Origin: Agrypnia vestita
Taxonomy: Eukaryota > Arthropoda > Insecta > Trichoptera > Phryganeidae
Assembly (NCBI GenBank): GCA_016648135.1
Contig: JADDOH010004215.1
Coordinates: 186,001-250,000, forward strand
Direction of reading: 5' to 3'
Length of the DNA stretch: 64,000 bases
Part shown: positions 26,001-41,000 of the stretch, piece after piece
How the letters are laid out: the number at the start of each line of letters is the position of its first letter
Position numbering within the stretch: the first letter of the stretch is position 1
Position numbers and translations under genes: made by a program
The notes under the pieces: model-generated
Databases searched by the model: none
Told to the model about the DNA's origin: nothing
What the model saw: the letters and a program-made list of their open reading frames with translations, nothing else

Positions 26001-29000
26001 AAAATATCGTCATTTATTGTAAATATTTTTTTCGTTGACCTTTTTTTTTTTTTTTAGCTCGCCAAATTATTATTTGAGAAAAAAATACTTCACTTCGTTT
26101 AAAAATTTACTTCACTATTACTTCATTTCATTACTTCACTTCATTAATATTACAATTACTTCACTTCATTTACTTCACTTCATTTCGTAGTACTACAATT
26201 ACTTCACTTCAAGTAGTTTTTACTACAATTGTAGTGTACACTTTGTAGTCTTCAAACTGGTGAACGTGTGTGTGTCGTAGTCTTCATTTTAAAATGTAGT
26301 TTTTCCCTTCGCTAAATGTTATGTTTCAAGCCTGTCCAAAATTTTCCCTGCAGATTTTTCTGAGCTATTTCGCAGTCTGAGAAATATCCTCAAGAATCAT
26401 TAATATGTTTTACATTTTAAATCGTTAGTGGAATTTGATTGACCAAAATTATTTCAGAAATTTCCAGAATTCATGAAATATATCATAAATAAAATTGCAC
26501 AATAGTTTCGTGAAGCAATAAAAAAAATATTTAGGAGCCTAGTTATTTTAAAAGCCAATTGGATAAGTACATGCGATTAACTGTCGATGTAATAAGTTAA
26601 TATATATCAAAATTCCCCGCAGGAAATGGTCATTACTACGCTCAATTTTTGCACCGCGGAAATAGCAAACGGTTGTTGCATTGTGAGTGACAAATTATTT
26701 TTGGTCGCCGCTTGCGACAAAAGTAAATATAAATTCAGACACGACCCAAAAGCTATCAGTTTCACAGATTAAGAGCCTTCTGGACAGTGAACAAACCATG
26801 CTGACCAAACAAGGAATGTCCATAAACATTAGTTAAATTGCAAAAGAAAAATGCGGTTTTTCAATTCTTGGATACTACTCGTGATCGTGGCATTGTTGCC
26901 GTCAACAGTAAGATTTTATTTATATTTATAACATAATAACATTATATAATTAACATATGAAGACCCCATGGCAAGAAGTTGTTAACTCACATTCAAGTCA
27001 TTTTGAGTTAATTAGACATTTGCATTACGCCTTTGAAAAATATGTTTTATTGCTAATTCAAGATTAACTTTTATTGATTTATGTCACTAAAATATCAAAA
27101 AAGTATTTACAAAGTAAAAAAACGCATTTATGCACAAAAAAATAAAAATATACTAATTTTCCCTAAAAAAATGTAGTTAACAACCATTTTTTCGCCTCTG
27201 GAACTCATTTTTAATAGAATAACACATTTTTAAAATTCACATCAAACAACCCTTCAAATGCTTTCCGTTTTTACCATCCGTAATCCAAAATTACAAAATA
27301 CCTGGCATGTTAATTAATAAGACAAAACATGGTATTTACCATTTAAAATTATTGAAAAATAATATATAAGTACATATTATAATAGTCTTCAAATAAAAAC
27401 AAATATATGACAGTACTGCCAGAGTAAAATTTATATTAACCATAAATATTCCAATCAAATTAAAAGGCGTGTTAATTTTAGAATGATGGCATGAACATGT
27501 TATTATTGAAGATAACATGTTCTTCCCATTAGTAACTGATTTGATTTTTATGAAAAGTGTAGTTAACATGTTCATCCCTATGATTTGAACATGTTCTAAT
27601 TATTTTTAAGTTCTGAACTTACTTCCAATGGAAAGAGTGTACAATACTTAATTTAGACGGCTTATTAACTCATTTTTGACAAAAACGTTAGTTAACAACT
27701 TCTTGCCATGGGGTCTTCATATATGACAACAATATATACAGTGTCTCATAGCTAGTAGCAAAAACTTTGGGGGAGCCTGCTTCATTCAATTTTGAATAAA
27801 AAATATTCCACGCACTTTGAGTGAAATGTTGATGAAAATGAGATAAGTGACATCAAAGTTTGCTTTTTTTTTCAATATTTCTGACCTATTTTCTGTAAAA
27901 CTTTGGATTACCATTTCTAAATTTAAAAATGCCCAAATATAAAACAAGCGCACCCCAGAACCATTATTCCTTTGCGGGAATTAAAACTTTCAATTCATTA
28001 CCTGAAAAATTGAAAAAAATTCAAGACCTCAAATCATTTAAAAATGAACTAAAAAATTTCAATTAAAAAAAAAAACCTTGAAATTCCACTGTATTTTTAT
28101 TTATTTTGTTTCCATCTTTTATTATTACAATTTTAATATATCCATGAAATGAACTGATATGATTACTCCTCCCATAGGCACGAGCGTCAGCTCTTTTATG
28201 GCGAGTAAAATTTTTTATTGTATGAATGTATTATTGAATTCAAGAAATTATGTACTATGATGTGATTATAATAAATAAAATCACCACAACAATTAGGGAA
28301 CATACCCATACTACGTGACCCACTTTTTGCAGTTTTAAACCTCCCCTCCCCCCTCGGTGACCACGTGTAGTATATTCCAAGACCCCCCTCGCCCTACAGT
28401 TTTCACGTAGTAATTCATAAATATGGTTTTGAATCATTTCTTGCTAACAAAAAGTTAAAAAATATATATTTGGCTTATATTTGTCTTTATTAATACGACG
28501 CTTGCTGCGTGACGGCAAGATGCATACCTATAATTACAAGTGGAAAAAATATTATCAAGATAAAACTTATGTCAAAATATATTGTAACTTGTAACCAGAA
28601 CTTAATTTATAGAAACTTAAGTCCTGTTATTTTTATTAACAGTGAGATTTCCCTAGAGAATATTGACCACGTGATAAAAACCTAAGCCCCCCGCCCCCCA
28701 TTGTGACCAAGCGTGGTATTTTGAAGATCCCCCTCTCCTCCCTAAACGGGTCACGTAGTATGGGTACGTTCTCTTAATACCTTGCAGAAATTTGATAAAA
28801 TATTTTTTTTGTAAAGTTTTTGTCATTTTATTTGACTTATATTAAAGCGAATTAATTTTTTGTCTTCAATATAAATTACTGTAGTGATAGTCCAACGTTT
28901 TGCAGAAAATGTCAATTTTCTATTCAAAATTCAGTGAAGAAGACTTCCCCGAAGTTTCTGCTACTGGCTACGATCATAACTCTAAAAGGATTGTGATATT

Positions 29001-32000
29001 TTTTGACCAGGTAGTTAATAATGTTTTCAATATTTCTGCATTATTAAATCAAAAATGAAATTTTTTACTTATCATAGTCCAAGACTAGGGGGGTGCTATA
29101 TATGTGTACATATATACAGGGTGTACCAGAGCTAGCAGCAGAAACTTGGCCGGTAGATTCCTGACAATGTTATGAGTCTAAAATGTTCAAGCACAAATTT
29201 ACGACGGACGGACAGATGGAAGACAAAGTCTATCACACAAAAATATTTGATCACAATTTACACCCAAAATTAATTTTTAAGTCGTTAATTAATCTCACTC
29301 GATGAGCTTGCTTGCTTGCTCACAAATGCTTTCTGTTATTTAAAAAAAATATATATATTTGAAATAATAATGTTTACTTTATTATTTTCAATGCTCTCTT
29401 AGGTCAGGTTTATAAACGAAAGACCAAATATCCGTTAGTAAATCGACAATTAACGAACGGATTGCCGTTCGTTAGTAAATATTACCGACGCTCATCTTAT
29501 AAAACTTTTTTGACCGTCCGTGGATATCGCAATATCGTACTGCTCTTGTCTATGATTTTAGAGCTGTCAGAGGGAATTATATCTCTTTTCTATGGAAATG
29601 AAACATAACTTCCATAAACATAATCTAAAATTTCTCGCTCGCACCGGACTTTTGGGATATTTCCCACAAAACTAAACTGGCAGTAGGCTTGATCCAAGAG
29701 CATAGAATCTCAAGGCAACAAGCAATCGTGTGGTTTGTGATAATGTCAGATTCCTACGTGTGCGCCTTTTTAAATTTTGCCCAATATCTTCTAGAAGCTC
29801 TTAAGCAGACTTTTTCGACAAGCAAAAACGGTAATTAAAAAAATAAGATTATTAAGATAAAATCTGCGTCATCTAAAATATTAAAATAATCCACTCGTAT
29901 ATTGAACACTCTTTGTCATCGAGTTTTTTCTTTATCCGACGAACTTGAATACAATAATTGTGAGGGAACACCTCGTGTCGTTGCAATACAAGCATGAAGT
30001 CGGAGCAGCTTTAAATTCTCGTAGCTCTAATCTTTCTTACTCTAATAGCCCTAATCTTCTCATTCATTCAAATATACACAAAAAAATTAAACTCCCGAGT
30101 AGACACAATTATTCTAATTTGGAATATCGATGAATAATACTCGCTGGAATTACAACAACACGATGAGCCGCTGATCAGGCCCGGGCGTCCGAGTATGACA
30201 CATCAATCGCGGTTCCGGTTACACGCAAAGGTTGTTATCAATTATCATTATGTCCCATGATTTTTCACGAGTTTAAGGCTAGTTTACCTTAAATTTTTTA
30301 ATTTTGCTAAGCAACCCGCTAAACGCAAACATTTTTTTTTATTTGACAGATTTGCCTCACTCAAAGGATCATTCTTAATACAATCAGTAGAAAGCAGAGG
30401 TCCCCCCAAGGACGACATGGTGGCGGTGGAGATTGGGGCGGCGGAGGTGGTGATTGGGGCGGTGGGGGCGGTGATCGGGGCGGTGGGGGTGGTTGGGGCG
30501 GGGGCGGTGGCGGTGGTTGGGGCGGCGGGGGTGGGCACGGTTGGGGAGGACAAGATCAGGACGGCAGAGGGGGGAACGGTGGCTGGGGTGGAAACAATCC
30601 ACTCGACTATAACTATGGGCAAGGGGGCCTCCCATCCCTCTTCCAGTATTTATCCTATTACCCTTGGATACAAGCTGCAACTAGCGCTCCAACTTACCCC
30701 ACATACCAAACATACCCCACGTACCAAACATACCCCACATACCAAACATACCCGACGTACCAAACATACCCAACGTACCAAACATACCCTACACCCCAAA
30801 CATACTCTACCACAGCTGCAACGACATCTCGTACTAGAACTACAAGAAGCAGTAGGACAAGTAAGTTAAAGTTTATTAATAAGGTTTTTTTTTTGAGGCA
30901 TAAAATTTATATAATTTTAAAATGGAACAAAACACATAAATATCGCGGTAATGGCCATAGCATTCGCTGCGTTGGAAAGATAATTTAATGTCATTAGTCT
31001 TTAAATATAGGGTATTTTTTTAGGGACACTTTTTACGAAATCGCAACACTTTTTTCAGCAACAGATTTGTGCTCAGTTTGGTTTTCCCCATGGCTATTTC
31101 ACCATGGATAGATTTAAGCCAGAATAGAGCTTGTAAATTTATTTTGTTAATCGTGATATTGTAATCATATTTAACCGCTAGCGGCATAAAATTATCTTTC
31201 CAATAAAGCCAATACCATGGACTATTACCAACATTTTTATGTTTTTATTTTATTTCATTTATCCGGGTTCATACACTTCATCATCATCACTCTTGGCACT
31301 ACAACCCTGGTGGGTCTTGGCCTCCTCAAGAGTATTCCTCCACTCATCTCGGTTCATACACTAGCGGCAACTAAATACAGGATGTAACAAAGCCAGTCCA
31401 TAACACTTAAGGTATTACGGAAAGACAACTGTGCAGCGACAACAGCGCGAAGGACAATTCTTCGCTGACAGTGACACACGATAAAAAAATAAATGAGGAC
31501 GTAAGTTTCATTTTAGAGTACGTCATAAAATTGAAAGGTAAAGAATAATTAAACGTGACGCTTTATGAATAAACAAAACTATTATTTCATCTTTAATATT
31601 CGAATCGTGTTCCAATGGTGAAGATAAACTTTTTCATGATTTTTTGACAAAGTTTACACCATCGTTAGTGGACTGTAAGTTAGGTTAAAAAAACTTTTTT
31701 TTTCAGCTGTTGTCGACGGGCAATTGTCTGCGCGCTGTTGTCGGGTTCTACTGCGCGCTTTATCCTTGCGTGTGGTTATTGGCATACGGTTTTCTTGTAC
31801 GCAATTGTCGAGGTGCCATTTCTGCCTTAATTACGGCAGGAAATGTTGAAACATCAATGTGCAAATATATCAATAGTTACAGAGATAAGCAACTTCATGG
31901 TTAACATTATTTATGTAAAATATTCATTATTTTTTCAATATTTCTGGTTTATCTTCTACAAAAAATTGTACAATCTTTGAAATAATTTAAATGGAATAGG

Positions 32001-35000
32001 TATCATAAATTCATTTGTTTTAATACAAATCAAATAAAATTATTAAAACCTTGGAAAAATTTTAATCGGTATTTTTAAGAAAAGTCAGAAATATTGAAAA
32101 AAAAAGCAAACTTTGAAGTTTGTCCGAGATATTTAAGCTTTTTACATTTTTATGGTTTTAATTACTTATTTTTCTTTAATCATCCGAACCCTAACATCTT
32201 CTAGATTGTGTCTTCTGGGGGTATTATACCATGTTTTTACGACCTTTCGGCCGACGTTTCAGATCCCATTGCAGGGTCCATCATCGTCAACACCATCACT
32301 GTCATTACATCAGCCCTGACGATGGACCCTGCAATGGGATCCGAAACATCGACCAGAAAGGTCGTAAAAACATGGAATAACACCCCAGAAGATTCTGAGT
32401 GGCCGTGAAAACCTAAGAATATTTATAACATCTTCATTAGTAATTCTGTTTTGATGAGTATTCTTAGTAACCTCGTAACCCAGCTTATTTTGATGAGTAT
32501 TCTTTTATGTATCCACATCTCAAGTGTTGCAAGTCGCCTTATCAATTTTTCAGTAAACATCAATGCTTTTCCATTCCATAAAATAATGTTGAGAACACGT
32601 CGCATCTGACCATTCGCATTTGTAATTGAAGGTTGATATTATTATGACTGCACAACATCTTTTTCATGCGGATAAAGATTGCACGAGCTTGCTCGAAGCG
32701 GCATTCTATAGAAGAATCGCATCTTTCATTTGAACTGCGGCCCAAGTATACTATACTATGTATCTGCTCTAATTTCGTTCTAGCATTATAAAAATTGATT
32801 ACATTTTTTGGGCGGAAATTATCCAGGATTTTCAGATCTGGAGCAATTTTTTCCCTGCGACTTTGAATAATCCAGAGTCAAGTGTAAACGACTTAATGTA
32901 AAACAAACAAAAATTTACAAAACACATCATACTGGAGATTAAGTTATATATTCTCTAAATGTACCTTTTTCTTTTTATTTTCAGATGAACAGAGACAGAG
33001 GTCATCCGAAGTCCGATTTGGCGATTAGAATAAAACAATTTTAATATTTCCAAAAAGAAGCATTATAAAATACAATTATTATGAAAATAAGTATGTTGAC
33101 AATGTGTAGACATTATATTATCAGATAAATAAAGTGCAATGAAGTATACAGACATAGACAAGACTTGTCTTTTAAATGTCATCAAATATTGCCTATTTAT
33201 TTGTGATCGAGAATGTCTATTTCGGTTTTGACCGCAGAGTATAAAATTGTACAGAGAATGAACTAAAACCCTTTCTTAAGGCGAGTATATTAATTTTTTT
33301 TTTTTTAGCGAAATTTAAAATAAATTAAATTTTAATAAATATTATTATTAAGTTCTACGGGTTAATTGAGGTTTGTTCCTATATTGTTATTGGTTATAAA
33401 GGCTATTTTTAAATCACACTTTTTAATTTCATTAGCTATTTTTACTGAAGTTGGGCCGAAAAATTCTATGCATGCGTATTTATTATTATTATATTTCTGA
33501 TTAGGGTATATAAGATTAATTTTATTTTTGTATTTTTTGTTTTTAATCATTTTCTCTATGTCACTTATTCTATAGCCGTTATTAATTGCAATTTTTTTGA
33601 TAATTTCTATTTCGTCTGTATATCCTTTTTACTTAGGGGAATACTGACTAATAATTAATAATAATATTTATTAAAATTTAATTTATTTCAAATTTTGCTA
33701 AAAATAAGTATGGAGATCTACAAATTAAACACAAAAACCATAAATAAACGAGTATATTAAGTATATTTAAGACACATTTATTCCGCAGTAACATTCATTC
33801 AGTAATTCTTGCCTAATTGAATTCCTTAGTGAACAAAAAGTATTCTTTAGACATTGTTTTTTTAATTTTTTTTAAATTACGTTCCAAACCGAGGCTCTTC
33901 AAGTAAAAACGTATTTTTGTATTAAATCACGACTTATTTACTAAGGCACTATACTTTTTGAGAGCATTTAGTTTGACCTTTTCATAATTGTATCAAAATT
34001 CACAAGTAATCTTTTTCACATGGAACCAGACCGTCTATATAACCTGGTGGTGGGTGGTTTTGACCATGATATAGCACCGTTTTCATCACAGGGAGCTTCA
34101 CAAAAAAATTATTTATAATTATACACTGGACGACTTACTACATATACGCAAAAAAAAAATGGTTAAAACTATAGTTCAGAGGGCCAGGAAAGATTAGGTA
34201 TATTCGCAGAGTGGAAAGTAGGAGTGAAAAATATTAGGTACTGCTGTAACGATCTGAATCTATAGGTTTTTATATTACTATCTAAATAAGTGTCCTTAGT
34301 TTTTTTTTGAACTGTGGCAAAGTTATATATATTGTGATATACCGGACCAGCCTAGCCAGTCAAGATTGTTTTTGTCTTTTCGCCAGAATCTCTTTAGCTG
34401 TTTTTAGTGACTCGATACAATATACAACAATATTTGATGGCAAGGTATTGTGGCAATTGCATTGTTCCTCTCAAAGCCCGCGTTCAGAAATGCCGCCCCA
34501 TACTCGGCGCTGTCACATCCACGCATCTTCTTTCTCTTTTGCGCACACAGACATGCGTCACATCTAGATACATTATATATGTCATCCAGATTCAAATTCA
34601 TATATTCGGAATGAAAGAAGTGGACAAACTCTTCCAAGGAAAAAATATTTCATCTATCATATACACCATATTGTCACGGGACGTGGCTGTGCCAATGAAA
34701 ACATTAAAACAATTTAAACTTTTATTTATTATGCAAAAAGTTACTAAACACTAATTAAATCAGAACATTTCTTAAATTTATAGTTACGAAATGTTTCTAG
34801 AATACACTTATTCTTGTTTTTCACTGTTTCTCTTCTTCTTTTTGTGTCTTGTCAGGTTCCCCCCGATATTGGCGATCGGTTGTGGGAAAATCTCTCTAAA
34901 CATACCAAAATTTGTCTCATTCCGGTCCACTCTCTGATGTTGCACAGCCAGGTCATTTGTCTTCTATCGACTCCCCATCTTATTTCTATCTTGCCCTCGA

Positions 35001-38000
35001 GTATTAGTTGGAGTGGGCGGTATTTATCCCCATGTAGCAGGTGACCCAAACAAGAAACCTTCTTCACTTTAACATTCAACAGCAGCTCTCAGCTCTCTCC
35101 GGGTTGCTGGCCATATCGGTCCACAGTGTACGAAGCGTTCTCCGGTGTATTCACATTTCCAATGCTTCCACCCGATTCATAACATTAACTTTCAGAGTAT
35201 TTTATCGTTCTCTGCCGAAGGTTTAGGTTTTCATTGCAGAAGTAGCCCTCATTTAATAAATACAGACCATACTATTTATATTCTGCATCTCACTTATCTT
35301 ATCACTTATTATCACAGTATCTGGGTCGAGTGTTTGTGTTATGATACTGTCGAGGTATTTAAACTGGTCAACGATTTCAACATTTATTATTATAGTCAAG
35401 TCACCCAAAATACATCCATTTCTCCAGCCACATCAATCTTATTTAGGAGCTCTTCAAGATCGGCTAAACTTGCAGCCAATATGACTATCGTCAGCATATC
35501 TGGTGTTATTTACAACAGCTCCATTAATCTTCACTAAAACTATATCTTAATTTGCACTATTTACCTCCAATCTATCTATCTAACCACTCATCTGAAGAAC
35601 ACTTTTTATCAAGCTGATTCCATTGCTTCGAACACTTTCTATAAAATTCCGTTCAACATTTGCATACAGAAAAACTTCTCGCCCGTGACAGATATTCCCT
35701 TTATTTATCACTCGATTAATTACGCTGGCCACATCGCTTTGTAATTTGTCACTACTAACGTCGCATTTGTGAAACGTCAGCAGAACTGAAATGCGCATCG
35801 TGGTGCTCTTTGTATTTATACCTGACCCGTGTTCGTCTAGATACTTCCAATATTCCAGAATCTCCTAGCAACTTCCAATTTTAGTGTAAATGGTGTATAA
35901 AATCATTGATTACATGCAACTCTTTCTGATTCTAACATCTCGTAACAATATATTATACACCATCAGGGTCATGCTCCCTCGGAAGCTAAACTGTTTATCT
36001 TATACTTCCGTCACAATAATATTTCAGCGTGTGCAAACAGCAATGTGAAATTTTGTATCATCATTAGACATAATGTGCAGGATTATATGTGCCAATTTTA
36101 GATACAAAATCAGAGATTCCATATCTTTGAATAATATCACAGAAAAAAAAACTTTTTTAGTGGAGATATTTGATTAAAAGCATAAAATCTTAGTTTTTTC
36201 TCATATTTTGTGTTTATTTTCATCTCAAAATTGCATACTTATTTATATTTACTTCCTTTCTTTTAACTCGTGGCGTCTGTCAATTTTTAACCATTTTCCT
36301 GTGATCCAATCACAATGTTTGGATGAATATTAAAATAAATCACTTAGAGATATTTATGTACGTACTACAAAATAATTACTAATTTAATAATCCATCAATC
36401 TATTCGTACAATTGAATGCCTGTTCTCTGTACAATCTGATCAATGATCTAAACCAAATTTTGCACAGTTACTTTCACTCTCTAGGACCCTGTGCTAAACA
36501 TGCGTACAAACCCTACCAGTTCCAGCCGTCCCATCTCTTTCTGATGTAAATATGCTTTATATTAAAGGCTATCCATCACAAAAAGTACTAAGAAGAACTC
36601 TAGGACCCTGAATAAAATGCAGGATATCTCACCCTTCCCCTACTCGAATCAAAGTCTATAGCTATAGCTGGAAATAACTGTCAGTGACTCAGTCTCCACC
36701 AAATGCTATTTTTATCGCATTCAAGTAAAGTTCTTAACTGTTGATAAACCAATTGAAGACCCCATGGCAAGAAGTTGTTAACTAACATTTTTGTCAAAAA
36801 TAAATAAATAAGCCGAGTAATAATAATAAATAAGTTCAGAACTTAAAAATAATTAGAACATGTTCAAATCATAGGGATGAACATGTTAACTAAAGTTTTT
36901 CATAAAAACCAAATCAGTTACTAATGGGAAGAACATGTTATCTTCAATAATAACATGTTCATGCCATCATTCTGAAATTAACACGCCTTTTAATTTGATT
37001 GGAATATTTATGGTTAATAAATTTTACTCTGGCAGTACTGTCATATATTTGTTTTTACTTATATTTTATTTTCCAATAATTTTAAATGGTACATACCATG
37101 TTTCGTATTATTAATTAACATGCCAGGTATTTTGTAATTTTGGATAATGGATGGTAAAAATGGATAGCATTTGAAGATAGCATGATAGCATGTTTGATGT
37201 TTGTGTTTTACCAATTTTAAAAAGGTGTTATATTCTATTAAAAATGAGTTCCAGAGGCGAAAAAATGATTGTTGAACTACATTTTTTAGGGAAAATTAGT
37301 ATATTTTTATTTTTCTGTGCATAATTGCTTTGTAAATACTTTTTTGATATTTTAGTGACATAAATCAATAAAAATTAATCTTGAATTAGCAATAAAACAT
37401 ATTTTTCAAAGGCGAAATGCAAATGTCTAATTATCTCAAAATGACTTGAATGTTAGGTAACAACTTCTTGCCATGAGGTCTTCAATTATCAGAGGTATGT
37501 TAATAAAAAAAATAGTTTGTCAATATGTTACGCATGCAATGAATATAGATGGTGTAAAAAAAGTACTGTAACAGGCTTTTTGCACTCCAATATATTCTTT
37601 AAAATATTTGTCAGATGACAGACGTTATTGTGGGGTCCGACATCAGGGCAAACCCTTTTGTATTCTGCAGTGCATGTGAGCCTGCATATCGAGGGTAGAA
37701 AGCCAAAAGGTAATTAGTGATTATTTCGAACTTTACACGAGAGCAAAATAATGTTTTGTCAATTTGATTTCTTTTAGTATTAAACGATTTCCTATGTGTC
37801 CTATTCAGATTTCCTATCCGATATGTGTTTCGGATAAACAAATATGGAAATCGTTTAATAATAAAGGAAATATTGACAGAACTTTCTTTTGCTCTCCTTT
37901 AAAGTTCGAAATAATCACTAACGCCCTTTTGGCTTTCTACCCTCTATATACAGGGTGTAACAGAGCTAGTCCACAATACTTCACGTTTTTTTGTTTTTTA

Positions 38001-41000
38001 ATTTTTTACAAATACATTTTTTTTTTTACAAAGTTACATTGCCAGTTACATTATCATGGATTTTTCTCTTCTACATGAGTAACATAGACTCGTGGTAGGA
38101 GAGGAGTATCATTACATTTTACATTTACAGAGAATCATATGATAAAATGTACATATTCATCAATATATGTATATGTATAGACAATTTAATTATAATTAGT
38201 AAGTAATAGGTACATATATAATAAAATTATAGTTCTTGTTGCTTGCTTACTTAAGTTACTGTAATGATAGTTCAACTTTTTACCAAAAATGAGTCAGAAA
38301 TATGGAAAAAAATGCATACCTTGATATTGCATATCTCCATGACTATTGATCTCATTCTCAAAACTCAAGGTCATGGTTGCTTGAGCATTTTGGACTCATA
38401 ATTAAAGCAGAAATCTACCTGTAAAGTTTTGTGGACTAGCTCTGTTACACCTATCATTAATAAGCATATGGAGTGAATTTAAAACTGGTCTTAATATAAT
38501 GAGAAGGGTTAAAAACGGATTGCATTGGTGTAAGAGAGATGCATGACATAAATATTTATTGCACCAGAAATAGAAGACGTCCACGGAAGACTTGGTATAC
38601 CTCTTTCCATTTAAAAGAGACAATTGAATTAGTATGTGTAAGCCGTGTGTACGAGGCACATGGTTTCTTTGTGTTGGTGTTTATACCCATAAACAATGTG
38701 CGTCGTATGCACGACTTACACATACTGATTCGATTACCTTTCGTAAATGGTAAGAGGTCTACCAGATTAACTAGACTAGCTTACATGAGGAGATGCATGA
38801 ATATTAATTAATAAGTTATCATCCTGCCAAATTTTTATTCCGGTAAATATTTTGTAAATGGTTTTTAAATACGAGATAAAAATAGTTTCAAAAAACTTCA
38901 ACAAGCCTGGGCTTATTTTGGAGGTCAATACGACAAGTTTTTATGTGTGATTAAAAAAATGTGTTATAATTGTTTAATGACAAAATTCCCCGCAGGAAAT
39001 GGATTGTACTCGGTTCGGTTACTGCGGATGTGAAATATAATAATAAAAATGGCAAATAGTTACAAATTATTTTCGGCCGGCGTTCGTGAAAACAAATATA
39101 AACTCGAACACGACCAAAAGGCGTTCAGTTCGATATATCAATGGCGTGATGGAAAGTGAAATAACCAAATAATATAATAATAAGGGAAAGTTAATTAATA
39201 AGGACATATTAATTAAATTGTAAACGAAAATGAAGTTTTACAGTTTTTGGATATTCCTCGTGATTTCTACTTTTTTGCCGTCAATAGTAAGATTTTGTAT
39301 AATGTCTAATAACAATATGTACATATAATAATTAAGCACAGAGAAATTTATGAACAAATGTGAAGATTATATTGATGTGAACGCTGGTTCTTAGTGTTTC
39401 CTCGCGAGATGTGTGTGGTTAAATTGCCAGAATTATATTGCAAAATATAGTGTTTCGTATGTTATTATAACCGTATACTGAGATTGTAATGGGCCACGTA
39501 TATGGATAAAACTCGTCTCGAAACAGTAAATGAAAGATGTAAAATTATATACGTGCACAGCGTACAATCAACCAATAGTGAACACTAACATACTACCTGA
39601 ATATAAGCAATGCATACCCTAAATTGAGAAAGGATTGTTCCAGATGTTATTAACATTGTTTGACAGGCGCTGCATTGGCGCTAGATGTAGTCATTGTGAC
39701 ACATCTTAAAAGATGAAGGGCCGGTTGTGTCAGCTTGGATTATAGTTGGTTTAAACTTGTGAATATTGCAAGTGATTTTTAAAATGTGTCATCAAAATCG
39801 TTTTTATACAATATTTTGACATTTTGACAAGAATTGTTCGAGATCTAAGTAAATTACTTTTTCTTTTAAGGATATATTTTTCTCTTATGTTTATGTTAAT
39901 TTATATAGTGCCATTTTTGCGTAAGAGACACTTCAAGGTAATATGACACAACCAGCCCTTAATTTCCCTTTGCAGAAACTTTACAGTTATTGTATAATGT
40001 GCGTAGTGTTGGTATGGGAACAATCGTAAGTGTAAAGCCATGTATTCACTAGGGGACAAATAGCGCAGCATTTCGCGCGGCATGTCGCATGAACATCTAC
40101 GTTCATGTTTCGGGGACAATGACGCGGTCATTTGACGTGTACACACCGGGAACCGGGACTCACATATCTTATCGTGGAAATGTCACCCGGTGAGATTATG
40201 ATGCGGTATCTATTTACACTTCGTCACTTAGCGAAAACGGGGTTCTGCACAATTCGAAATGTTTTTTGGGTCGCAATTTCAAATTAACAAGGTTTTATTG
40301 TAGTAAATTGAATATTATTAAAAACAAGGTCCTTTTTGCAAATAATTATTGTTTTCCACACATCGCGGAAATGTCGCCTTATGAGGTTATGATGACAGCT
40401 GCGTATCCATTTATGTTAACGAGTTTATTGAAACGTAAGAGGAGAAAAAGGTGGTGGATGCGAAATTATTTACTGCAAAGAGAAAGAAGGACGAATATTC
40501 TATGCGATCTTCGATCGATACAGCTCGATAAGTTCAAGAACAATTTCATTTCCCCACATTGTCATCTTGACAGATACAGCACATGCCATACCATAATAAC
40601 GCATAAACATACCACGTGGTACTGATGCTCCGCGTAATGTTGCAGTGAGCTCGCTCGGGTACCGTGTGCATGGCAACGTTGCCACGGCACGTAGAAATGC
40701 CGCGCTATGTTGTGCGCGACGTCGCGGAGCAGTCCACGACGTTGCAACGTCACGTAGACTCTATGCCGCGCGTGCTGTTGAGGGACAATTTGTCCCCTAG
40801 TGAATACATGGCTTAAGTGATCATTAAGTGAGGGAACGACTGTATAATCATTTAGAGTCATTCATTTTGTAAGTCATATTTCATTCACAATGAGATGGTG
40901 TATTATTATTATTTTTTTTTAGTAATTATTATTTATTTTTTTTATTAATTTATTTTAAATTTATACGCCTGATACGCCGCCATTTCCCAATATAAAATAA

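Noticed and set aside
30284..30680. Pro/Thr/Ala- and His/Arg/Pro-rich minus-strand frames
   Set aside because: Antisense readings of the same GC-rich repeat; low-complexity composition only.
30417..30869. 150-codon Ala/Val/Gly-rich plus-strand frame
   Set aside because: It is an out-of-phase reading of gene A exon 2. The correct frame gives Gly/Trp then PTYQTY repeats, fits splice phases, and matches gene B.
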